DNA from: Cupriavidus necator N-1 | GTDB lineage: Bacteria > Pseudomonadota > Gammaproteobacteria > Burkholderiales > Burkholderiaceae | Length of the DNA: 64,000 nucleotides | Direction of reading: 5' to 3' | Assembly: GCF_000219215.1 (NCBI RefSeq) | Contig: NC_015726.1 | Location: 930,001 to 994,000 of the forward strand | Part shown: in pieces, positions 52,327 through 60,295 of the stretch | Layout of the letters: the number at the start of each line of letters is the position of its first letter | Numbering within the stretch: position 1 is the stretch's first letter | Position numbers and translations under genes: made by a program | Notes under the pieces: model-generated | What the model was told of the DNA's origin: nothing | Databases searched by the model: none | Seen by the model: the letters and a program-made list of their open reading frames with translations, nothing else

Positions 52327-54675
52327 TCAGGCTGGCTGTGCCGCGGCTTCGCGCACGGCGTCGACGGCATCCAGGATCGCCTCGCTGGTGGCCGGGGCCT
52401 TCAGCGGCGGGTTGATGCGGTAGTCGCCAACGGCAGCCACGGCGTCGCGGATCGCGAAGAACACCGAGAACGGCAGCAGCAGCGGCGGCTCGCCCACGGC
52501 CTTGGAGCGGTGGATGCTGTCCTCGACGTTGCGGTTCTGGAACAGGCGCACGTTGAATTCCTCCGGGCAGTCGTTGACCGTCGGGATCTTGTACGTGGAC
52601 GGGGCGTACGTCATCAGCTTGCCGTCCTTGTTCCACCACAGTTCCTCGGTGGTCAGCCAGCCCATTCCCTGGATAAAGGCGCCTTCGACCTGGCCGATGT
52701 CGATCGCCGGGTTCAGCGAGCGGCCGGCGTCGTGCAGCGCGTCGGCGCGCAGCAGCTTCCATTCGCCGGTGAGCGTGTCGACCAGCACCTCGGAGCACGC
52801 GGCACCGTAGGCGAAGTAGTAGAACGGGCGGCCTTGCAGCTTGCTCTGGTCCCAGTGCAGCTTGGGCGTGGTGTAGAAGCCGTCGGACCACAGCTGCACG
52901 CGCGCCACGTAGGCTTCGCGCGCCAGCTCGCCGAACGCCAGGCGCAGCTCGCCGGCGCTGACCAGGTCATCGTTGAAGCGCACCTCGGACGGCTCCACGC
53001 CGGCCTTGCGCGCGGCAAACACGGCCAGGCGCTCGCGGATCTGGCGGGCGGCGTCCTGCGCGGCCTTGCCGTTCAGGTCGGCACCGGTGGAAGCTGCGGT
53101 GGCCGAGGTATTGGCCACCTTGCTGGTATCGGTCGCGGTCACGCGCACGCGTTCCATGCGGATGCCCAGCTCATGCGCCACCACCATCGCCACCTTGGTG
53201 TTCAGGCCCTGGCCCATCTCGGTGCCGCCGTGGTTCACCAGCACCGAGCCGTCGTTGTAGACGTGCACCAGCGCGCCGGCCTGGTTGAAGTGGGCCACGT
53301 TGAACGAGATGCCGAACTTCACCGGGGTGATGGCGATGCCCTTCTTCAGTACCGGGCTGGTGGCGTTGAAGGCGCGCGTGGCTTCGCGGCGGGAGCGGTA
53401 TTCGCTGCTGGCCACCAGTTCGTCGATCAGCTCGTGGATGACGTTGTCTTCAACGGTCTGGCCGTAGGGCGTGACGTTGTTCTCGGTCTTGCCGTAGAAA
53501 TTGGCGCGGCGCACGTCCAGCGAATCCTTGCCGACCGTGCGGGCGACATTGTCCAGGATGTACTCGACCGCGAACGCGCCCTGCGGGCCGCCGAAGCCGC
53601 GGAAGGCGGTGTTGCTCTGCGTGTTGGTCTTGCCGCAGTAGCCGTCGATCTGCACGTTCGGCAGCCAGTAGGCATTGTCGAAGTGGCAGATGGCGCGGGT
53701 CATCACCGGGCCCGACAGGTCGGCCGAGAAGCCGGCGCGCGACACCATTTCGACCTTCACGCCCTCGATATGGCCTTCGTCGTCGTGGCCCACGGTGTAG
53801 TCGAACACGAAGTCATGGCGCTTGCCGGTGATCATCATGTCGTCGTCTCGGTCCGGGCGGAGCTTGACCGGGCACATCAGCTTCCAGGCGGCCAGCGCCG
53901 CGCAGCAGGCGAACAGCGCCGACTGCGACTCCTTGCCGCCAAAGCCGCCGCCCATGCGGCGGCATTCGACCAGCACCTGGTGCGCTTGCCAGCCGAGCAT
54001 ATGGCACACCGCGTGCTGCATCTCGGTCGGGTGCTGGGTCGAGCACCACACTTGCATGCCGTCGTTCTCGCGCGGCGCGGCGTACGAGATCTGGCCTTCC
54101 AGGTAGAACTGCTCCTGGCCGCCCAGGTGGATCTTGCCGCTGTCCTGGTGGGCCGCGCCGGCAATGCGCGCGGCGGGCTCGCCGCGCGTCAGGTGCATCG
54201 GCGGCAGCACATAGCTGCCGGCCTCGTGCGCCGCTTGCGGCGACAGCACCGGGGGCAGGTCTTCGTAGTCGATCTCGCCCAGGCGGGCGGCGCGGCGGGC
54301 GGCGTCATGCGAGGTCGCCACCACGATAAAGATCGGCTGGCCGATGAACTGGACCACGTCGCGTGCCAGGATCGGGTCGTCGTGGATGATCGGGCCGCAG
54401 TCGTTGGTGCCCGGGATGTCGTCCACCGTCAGCACGTCGACCACGCCAGGCGCGGCGCGCACCTTGTCGAGCGAGACCGACTTGATGCGGGCGTGCGCGC
54501 GGGTGCTCATGCCGAGCGCGGCGTGCAGCGTGCCGGCCAGCTCGGGGATGTCATCCGTGTAGGTGGCGGTGCCGGCCACGTGCAGGTGGGCGGATTCATG
54601 CGGACGCGAGATGCCGACCTGCGGGACCTGTTCGGCGGTGGCGTCGAGCAGGAAGGGTTCGGTTTGCTTGTTCAT
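52327..54675 (-). CDS. xdhB: Xanthine dehydrogenase molybdopterin-binding subunit
   Basis: A 782-residue Mo-cofactor subunit oxidising hypoxanthine and xanthine. The N-terminal Ald_Xan_dh_C domain (HVAGTATYTDDIPELAGTLH) and Mo-binding segments are present: GGGFGGKESQ, AFRGFGGPQG, MGQGLNTK. The catalytic base is E729 in KAVGEPPLLLP. Length and order are those of the two-subunit bacterial XdhAB. It starts 25 bases after xdhA, in one operon. Confidence 0.96.
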   Translation of the reverse strand: MNKQTEPFLLDATAEQVPQVGISRPHESAHLHVAGTATYTDDIPELAGTLHAALGMSTRAHARIKSVSLDKVRAAPGVVDVLTVDDIPGTNDCGPIIHDDPILARDVVQFIGQPIFIVVATSHDAARRAARLGEIDYEDLPPVLSPQAAHEAGSYVLPPMHLTRGEPAARIAGAAHQDSGKIHLGGQEQFYLEGQISYAAPRENDGMQVWCSTQHPTEMQHAVCHMLGWQAHQVLVECRRMGGGFGGKESQSALFACCAALAAWKLMCPVKLRPDRDDDMMITGKRHDFVFDYTVGHDDEGHIEGVKVEMVSRAGFSADLSGPVMTRAICHFDNAYWLPNVQIDGYCGKTNTQSNTAFRGFGGPQGAFAVEYILDNVARTVGKDSLDVRRANFYGKTENNVTPYGQTVEDNVIHELIDELVASSEYRSRREATRAFNATSPVLKKGIAITPVKFGISFNVAHFNQAGALVHVYNDGSVLVNHGGTEMGQGLNTKVAMVVAHELGIRMERVRVTATDTSKVANTSATAASTGADLNGKAAQDAARQIRERLAVFAARKAGVEPSEVRFNDDLVSAGELRLAFGELAREAYVARVQLWSDGFYTTPKLHWDQSKLQGRPFYYFAYGAACSEVLVDTLTGEWKLLRADALHDAGRSLNPAIDIGQVEGAFIQGMGWLTTEELWWNKDGKLMTYAPSTYKIPTVNDCPEEFNVRLFQNRNVEDSIHRSKAVGEPPLLLPFSVFFAIRDAVAAVGDYRINPPLKAPATSEAILDAVDAVREAAAQPA

Positions 54676-54700
54676 GCCGATGCTTTCCTATTTCTCTGGC

Positions 54701-56203
54701 TCAGGCCGTGGCGGTTTCAGTGGCGCCGGCGCCGATGGCGCGGACGTTGACGGCTGCCGCGGGTAGCGCTTCGGCGCGGGTCTCCAGCCAGAAGCGGTAC
54801 AGCAGGTTGGCGGCACCGCGGCTGCGGTACGACGCGGTCGCGCGCATGTCGGACAGCGGCGTGTAGTCCTGCGCCAGCGCGGCCATGCCGGCGCGGGCGG
54901 TGGCTTCATTCCACGGCTGGCCGGTCAGGGCCGCCTCGGTGGCGGCGGCGCGCTTGGGCGTGGCGGCCATGCCGCCGAAGGCGATGCGGGCCTGCGTGAC
55001 GATGCCGTCCTGCACGGTGATGCCGAATGCAGCACACACGGCGGAAATATCCTCATCAAAGCGTTTGGACAGCTTGTAGGTGCGGAAGTGCTGCGGGCCG
55101 GCCACCGGCACGCGCAGCGCGGCGACGAATTCGCCCGGCTGCATCGCGGTCTTCTGGTAGGCCAGGTACAGGTCTTCCAGCGGCAGCGTGCGGCGCGTTT
55201 CGCCGTGCTGCAGCACCACTTCCGTGCCCAGCGCGATCAGCGCCGGCATCGAATCGCCGATCGGCGAACCGTTGGCGATATTGCCGCCCAGCGTGCCGGC
55301 ATTGCGGATCGGCAGCGAGGCAAAGCGCTTCCACATCTCTTCCAGCTCGGGGTGCGCGGTGTTGAGTGCGGCGTAGGCCTTTTCCAGCGTCACGGCGGCG
55401 CCAATCTCGACCATGCCGTCGCGCTCCTCAATGTGGTTCAGGTCTTCCACCTGGCCCACGTAGAGCAGGTTGCCCAGCTCGCGGAACTGCTTGGTCACCC
55501 ACAGGCCCACGTCGGTGCTGCCGGCCAGGATACGGATATCGGGCTGTGCCGCCTTGATCGCGCCGAACTCGGCCGCGGTGCGCGGGGCAAAGAATTCCTG
55601 GCCCTGGGCGCGGTATCGGAAGGTCTCGCCGCGCTTGAGGTTGCGCAGGGTGTCGGCGATCTGCTTCGGGTTGAGCTTGTCCGCGGTGGGGGCGGGCAGG
55701 GCCATCATGCGCTCGCCGGCGTCGATGATCGGGCGATAGCCGGTGCAGCGGCACAGGTTGCCGGTCAGCGCGTCACAGATGGTCTGGCGCGGGGGCGCTT
55801 CGCCGCCCGGGGTGTGCTGCTGGTACAGGGCCCACAGCGACATCACGAAGCCGGGGGTGCAGAAGCCGCACTGCGAGCCGTGGCACTCGACCATGGCTTC
55901 CTGCACCGGGTGCAGGTTGCCGTCGGCCTGGCGCAGGTCTTCGACCGTGATCAGGGCCTTGCCGTCGAGCGTGGGCAGAAACTGGATGCAGGCGTTGACC
56001 GCCTTGAATTCGACATCGCCGCCGTCCTGCAGCTCGCCGACCACGACGGTGCAGGCGCCGCAGTCGCCTTCGGCGCAGCCTTCCTTGGTGCCGGTGCAGC
56101 GCGCGTCTTCACGCAGGTACTGCAGCACGGTGCGGGTAATGGGGGCGTCGGATACTTCCGTGACCTGGCCGCGGTGGAAAAAGCGGATGGTTTGCGTCTC
56201 CAT
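54701..56203 (-). CDS. xdhA: Xanthine dehydrogenase small subunit (2Fe-2S and FAD)
   Basis: A 500-residue subunit carrying electrons from Mo to NAD. Residues 1-85 are a plant-type 2Fe-2S domain (C43, C48, C51, C73) and 86-165 an all-helical 2Fe-2S domain (C112, C115, C151, C153; QCGFCTPGFVMS, LCRCTGYRP). The FAD_binding_5 domain (~190-370, LAGSTDVGLWVTKQ, GGNIANGSPIGDS) and CO_deh_flav_C tail follow. ATG 56203 follows AGAGAGAAG. First gene of the xdhABC series; a divergent LysR gene lies 232 bases upstream. Confidence 0.96.
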   Translation of the reverse strand: METQTIRFFHRGQVTEVSDAPITRTVLQYLREDARCTGTKEGCAEGDCGACTVVVGELQDGGDVEFKAVNACIQFLPTLDGKALITVEDLRQADGNLHPVQEAMVECHGSQCGFCTPGFVMSLWALYQQHTPGGEAPPRQTICDALTGNLCRCTGYRPIIDAGERMMALPAPTADKLNPKQIADTLRNLKRGETFRYRAQGQEFFAPRTAAEFGAIKAAQPDIRILAGSTDVGLWVTKQFRELGNLLYVGQVEDLNHIEERDGMVEIGAAVTLEKAYAALNTAHPELEEMWKRFASLPIRNAGTLGGNIANGSPIGDSMPALIALGTEVVLQHGETRRTLPLEDLYLAYQKTAMQPGEFVAALRVPVAGPQHFRTYKLSKRFDEDISAVCAAFGITVQDGIVTQARIAFGGMAATPKRAAATEAALTGQPWNEATARAGMAALAQDYTPLSDMRATASYRSRGAANLLYRFWLETRAEALPAAAVNVRAIGAGATETATA

Positions 56204-56435
56204 GGTCTTCTCTCTCTTGGTGATGGCGGAAACATAGCACCCTGGGCTTTCATGCAATATTCGGCCCAGGTGATATGCCCCATCAGCGCGCGGCCCCGAT
56301 TGGTGCCCCGCCGCACCGGCGGGCGCCCCCCTGGAGGAGGTGATTTGACCGTTTGTGGGGCGCCTGTCATACACTATGCGCCGTTCCCATCCCCCACGCC
56401 ACCCATCCGGCCCCCGCCGGAGGGCCGCCATCGCC

Positions 56436-57383
56436 ATGCACGGACGCGACCATCTCGATACATATTTGCTGCGGGTGCTTCACACCCTGCTGACCGAGCA
56501 GAGCGTGACCCGCACGGCCGTGCGTTTAGGCCAGTCCCAGCCCGCCATCAGCAATACCCTGAAGCGCCTGCGGGAGATCACCGGCGATGCCATTTTGGTG
56601 CGGGGCAAAAACGGCATGGTGCCGACCGAGCGCGGCCGCGAACTGCTGGCGCTGGCCGAGCAGAGCTTGGCGGCGATGGACCGCATCGCGCGCCCGCCGC
56701 AGCAGTTCGACCCGGCCACCACTACACGCACCTTCCACCTGGGCGCGCCGGACTACCTGGATGCCTTCTTCCTGCCCAATATCGTCGAGCGCGTGCGCCG
56801 GCTGGCGCCGGGCGCCAAGCTGTTCGTGCATCCGATGACGTCGTCGTCGGACTTCCTGGACGACCTGGAGCAGGGGCAGCTGGATATCGTAGTCGGCAAC
56901 TGGCTGTCGCCGCCGGAGCACCTGCATATCTCGCCGCTCTTCGACGACGAGGTGGTGTGCATGCTGGGCGCGCAGCATCCGCTGGCGCGCAAGGGGCTAA
57001 CGCTCAAGCATTACCTGGAGATGCCGCACCTGGCCCCGGCGCCCTATGCGTCGATGCAGCGCAGCATGATCGACCAGGCGCTGGCCGAGCAGGGCTATAA
57101 GCGCAATATCCAGGTCACGCTGCCGTATTTCGGCTTGGTGCCATATGTGCTGATGAAGACCGATATGGTCTTTACCACCGGCCGGCAGTTTGCCGCGCAC
57201 TACGCGCAGTACCTGCCGATCCGCATGGTGCCGTCGCCGGTGTCGTTCCCGCGCATGCGCTTCTACCAGCTGTGGCATGAGCGCTGCCACGCGGCGCCGG
57301 ATGTGATGTGGATCCGGCGGATGATCGCCGAGGTGGCGGCGGATCTGCCGCAGCTGCCGCGGCTGGAGGCAGAGGCCGGCTGA
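56436..57383 (+). CDS. LysR-family transcriptional regulator, divergent from xdhA
   Basis: A 315-residue LysR regulator. Winged helix at residues 8-66 (LLRVLHTLLTEQSVTRTAVRLGQSQPAISNTLKRLREITGDAILVRGKNG), then the periplasmic-binding-like effector domain. Divergent placement makes xdhABC the likely target, with a purine as candidate effector. ATG 56436 follows GGAGGG; an in-frame GTG/ATG region upstream is not supported. The 56204-56435 spacer has short AT-rich dyads but no site I can assign. Confidence 0.88.
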   Translation: MHGRDHLDTYLLRVLHTLLTEQSVTRTAVRLGQSQPAISNTLKRLREITGDAILVRGKNGMVPTERGRELLALAEQSLAAMDRIARPPQQFDPATTTRTFHLGAPDYLDAFFLPNIVERVRRLAPGAKLFVHPMTSSSDFLDDLEQGQLDIVVGNWLSPPEHLHISPLFDDEVVCMLGAQHPLARKGLTLKHYLEMPHLAPAPYASMQRSMIDQALAEQGYKRNIQVTLPYFGLVPYVLMKTDMVFTTGRQFAAHYAQYLPIRMVPSPVSFPRMRFYQLWHERCHAAPDVMWIRRMIAEVAADLPQLPRLEAEAG

Positions 57384-57409
57384 GCAGGCCGGGGCAGCAG
57401 GCGAGGGGC

Positions 57410-58252
57410 TTACTTTGCCTTGTAGCTTGGGAAGAACAGCTGCTCGCCTTCCACCTTGTACCCGGCAATCGCGTCCTGTCCTTCCTTTGACGTGATCCAC
57501 TCCACCAGCTTCATCGCATCCGTATGGTTGATGCCCGCATGCCTGGCGGGATTGACCGCGATGATCCCGTACGGGTTGAACATCTTCGGATCGCCTTCGA
57601 TGGCGATGGCCAGGCCGGTCTTGGCGCGATAGGCGCCATAGGTGGCGCGGTCCGACAACGTATAGGCCGGCATCTGCGCGGCCATGGTCAGCACCTCGCC
57701 CATGCCCAGGCCGGCGTTGACGTACCACGGCTGGCCCTTGGGCTCGATGCCGAGCTGCTTCCAGTAGTCCTTCTCCATAACGTCGGTGCCGGAGTTGTCG
57801 CCGCGCGAGATGAACTTGCTGCCGCTGCCGGCAAGCTTGCGGAACCCCGCCAGCACGTCCTTGCCGCCCTGAGTGCTCCTGAGGCCTGCCGGGTCGGTGG
57901 CCGGGCCAACCACAATGAAATCGTTGTACATCACGTCGCGGCGGTTCACGCCGTAGCCGGCCGCGACAAAAGCGTCTTCCATCTTGCGCGCGTGCACCAG
58001 CAGCACGTCGACGTCGCCCATCTCGCCCATCTTCATGGCCTTGCCCGAGCCGACCGCGATCACCTTGACGCTGACGCCTGCCTTTTGCTCGAAGCGCGGC
58101 AGCAGGTACTTCAGCAGGCCCGAGTTCTCGGTGCTGGTGGTGGTGGCCAGCTTCAGTTCCCCGCCATGGGCCGCCGACAGCAGGCCTACGCAGGCAATCG
58201 CGACGAGATGGCGCACAGGGCGGCGCAGACGTTGGGCAAGGCGAGGCGACAT
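57410..58252 (-). CDS. tupA: Tungstate/molybdate-type ABC substrate-binding protein (TupA-like)
   Basis: A 280-residue periplasmic protein. Signal peptide residues 1-30 (HLVAIACVGLLSAAHGG), mature start LKLATTTSTENSGLL, whose TTTSTENSG is the oxyanion-binding motif of TupA tungstate proteins; SRGDNSGTD is the second oxyanion loop. The partners tupB and tupC are missing here. AAGGAG precedes ATG 58252. It converges on the LysR gene and is divergent from the ModE-like regulator. Supplying Mo or W for XdhB is an attractive but inferred role. Confidence 0.88.
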   Translation of the reverse strand: MSPRLAQRLRRPVRHLVAIACVGLLSAAHGGELKLATTTSTENSGLLKYLLPRFEQKAGVSVKVIAVGSGKAMKMGEMGDVDVLLVHARKMEDAFVAAGYGVNRRDVMYNDFIVVGPATDPAGLRSTQGGKDVLAGFRKLAGSGSKFISRGDNSGTDVMEKDYWKQLGIEPKGQPWYVNAGLGMGEVLTMAAQMPAYTLSDRATYGAYRAKTGLAIAIEGDPKMFNPYGIIAVNPARHAGINHTDAMKLVEWITSKEGQDAIAGYKVEGEQLFFPSYKAK

Positions 58253-58270
58253 GCAGTGGGCTCCTTTGTA

Positions 58271-58290
58271 TTATGTTCTGTTGGACATAA
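58271..58290. promoter_or_regulatory. Palindrome TTATGT-N8-ACATAA between tupA and its regulator
   Basis: Inverted hexamers 58271-58276 and 58285-58290. It overlaps the likely tupA -10 (CATAAT, minus strand 58275-58270) and lies 108 bases before the regulator start. Its form resembles ModE/TunR-type operators. Confidence 0.55.
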
Positions 58291-58397
58291 TTGCTTTTGC
58301 CTTTGGATCTCATGGAGAATGCGGCAAAAGAACGTAAAAATGGGGTATTCATTGTGGTCCAGCCGAGATCGACAAGTAAATATGCTGCGGAGGACAT

Positions 58398-59495
58398 ATG
58401 ACCTTCCGCTTTGACCTGTTTCCCGTGATCGCGCCTGACGACAATCCGCGCGCCAACGGGAAGGTCTTCCAGTTGCTCAAGGCCGTGCGCGAGACCGGCT
58501 CGCTGCACCGCGCGGCGCGCGAGATCGGCCTGTCGTACCGGCACGCCTGGGGCGTGATGCGGACCTGGGAGGAAATGCTCGGGCGCAGCATGCTCGATAT
58601 GGAGCGCGGCCGCGGCGCCTCGCTGACGCGCTTTGGCGAACGCCTGCTGCGCGCCGAACTGCGGCTGCGCGAATCGATCGAGCCGGTGGTGCAGAAGGCC
58701 ATGGCGGATTTCATTGCCGAGCTGGACGATGCCCAGCAGCCGCAGTCGCAGGTGCATTTCACCGGCAGCCATGACCCCGCGGTGGAGGTGCTGGCCGCCG
58801 CGTTGGGCGTGGCAAGAACCCCGCTGCAGCTCGATACGGTGTTCTGCGGCAGCGTGGAGGGGCTGATCTGCCTGCAGGAGCGGCAGTCGGAATTGGCCGG
58901 CTTCTATGTCTCGCCGGTGCAGACCGCGGGCTCGGTCGCGCATGTGACGCTGCGCAAGTGGCTGCGGCCGGCCGCGGTTCGGCTGCTGCGGCTGGCCTGG
59001 CGCGAGCAGGGCCTGATCCTGGCGCCGGAGGTGGCGCGCGAGGTGCATGACCTGCGCGACCTGGCGCGCACCCAGGCGCGCTTCGTCAACCGGCAGCGCA
59101 GTTCGGGCACGCGCATGCTGTTCGACCAGCTGCTGGCCGCGCAGGGCCTGTACCCGGACCAGATCGCCGGCTACGACGAGACCGAGTTCAGCAACGAGAA
59201 GGTGGCCGAGGCCGTGCACGGCGGCCGCGCGCAGGTGGGCTTCGGGCTGCGCATGAATGCCGAAGCCCACGGGCTGGCCTTCGTGCCGCTGACGCGCGAG
59301 GCCTACTACCTGGCGCTGCGCAAGAACGACCAGACCGCCGGCTGGATGGCAGCACTGCTGGCGCTGCTGGCCGACCCGGCCTTTGCCCGGCGCATCGAGG
59401 CGCTGCCCGGCTACACCATGGCCGAGCCGGCCGGCATCCTGATGCCGCAGGAGGCGTTGCCGTGGTTCGGGCCGGACGGCAAGGAAGACAACTGA
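58398..59495 (+). CDS. ModE-like HTH regulator with periplasmic-binding-like domain
   Basis: A 365-residue regulator. Residues 15-85 form a ModE/LysR-type winged helix (FQLLKAVRETGSLHRAAREIGLSYRHAWGVM, then MLDMERGRGASLTRFG). Residues ~115-345 are a PBP_like domain (FTGSHDPAVEVLAAAL, NRQRSSGTRMLFDQLL, QVGFGLRMNAEAHGL). The fusion is known from molybdate/tungstate-linked regulators. GGAGG is four bases before ATG 58398. Divergent from tupA, its likely target; effector presumably an oxyanion or cofactor. Confidence 0.86.
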   Translation: MTFRFDLFPVIAPDDNPRANGKVFQLLKAVRETGSLHRAAREIGLSYRHAWGVMRTWEEMLGRSMLDMERGRGASLTRFGERLLRAELRLRESIEPVVQKAMADFIAELDDAQQPQSQVHFTGSHDPAVEVLAAALGVARTPLQLDTVFCGSVEGLICLQERQSELAGFYVSPVQTAGSVAHVTLRKWLRPAAVRLLRLAWREQGLILAPEVAREVHDLRDLARTQARFVNRQRSSGTRMLFDQLLAAQGLYPDQIAGYDETEFSNEKVAEAVHGGRAQVGFGLRMNAEAHGLAFVPLTREAYYLALRKNDQTAGWMAALLALLADPAFARRIEALPGYTMAEPAGILMPQEALPWFGPDGKEDN

Positions 59496-59616
59496 GGGCG
59501 AGCCAGGCGGCATGACGCCGACGGGCGCGCGGCTGCGCGGCCCGGTCCGTATTACACTCCCTGCCAGGCGCGCCGTGGTTTGCATCGGCTTGCGCCAGAC
59601 TCTTGCAAGGAGCGCC

Positions 59617-60219
59617 ATGCTGGAAACCGCCGCGCTGGCCGCGGGCATGTCCTGGGCCAGCGGCTTTCGCCTCTACCTTGCGGTGCTGGCCGCCGGCGTG
59701 CTGGCGCGCCTGGGCTGGCTGGACCTGCCGCCCGGGCTGCAGCCGCTGGAATCCTGGTGGGTCATCGGCGTGGCCGCCGTGCTGGCCGTGGCCGAATTCG
59801 TCGCCGACAAGGTGCCCGCATTCGATACCGTCTGGGACGGCATCCATACCTTCATCCGCATTCCCGCGGGCGCGATCCTGGCCGCCGCCGCCTTCGGCCA
59901 GCTGGATCCGCAGTGGATGGTGGCGGCAGGGCTGATCGGCGGCACGCTGGCCGGCACCGCGCATGCGGTCAAGGCCGGCACGCGCGCGCTGATCAATGTC
60001 TCGCCGGAACCGTTCTCCAATTGGACGGCCTCATTCACGGAAGACGTGACCGCGACCGGCAGCCTGCTGCTGGCGTTTTTCCTGCCGGTGGTGTTCCTGG
60101 TGCTGCTGGTGGTCTTCCTGCTGGTGTCGGTGTGGCTGCTGCCGAAATTGTGGCGCGGCGTGCGCCGGCTGCATGCGAGCCTGCGCGGCAGGACTGAGCG
60201 GCCTGGCACACCCCGCTAG
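59617..60219 (+). CDS. DUF4126 family membrane protein
   Basis: A 200-residue inner-membrane protein with five or six predicted helices (YLAVLAAGVLARLGW, WVIGVAAVLAVAEFVADKV, LLLAFFLPVVFLVLLVVFLLVSVWLLP). The family motif region AEFVADKVPAFDTVWDGIHTFIRIPAGA is clear. Function unknown. AAGGAG before ATG 59617 fixes the start. It lies 76 bases before the permease gene in the same direction and may share its transcript. Confidence 0.85.
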   Translation: MLETAALAAGMSWASGFRLYLAVLAAGVLARLGWLDLPPGLQPLESWWVIGVAAVLAVAEFVADKVPAFDTVWDGIHTFIRIPAGAILAAAAFGQLDPQWMVAAGLIGGTLAGTAHAVKAGTRALINVSPEPFSNWTASFTEDVTATGSLLLAFFLPVVFLVLLVVFLLVSVWLLPKLWRGVRRLHASLRGRTERPGTPR

Positions 60220-60295
60220 CTTCCCGGCAATTCCTGCTTTGCTTTCGACTGACCCGAGGCGCGCCGCCGCCAGAAACCAGGAACCAAACCAACCG

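Noticed and set aside
51655..54750. 1031-residue open frame on the plus strand
   Set aside because: Antisense to xdhB and part of xdhC; no recognisable domain and low-complexity composition.
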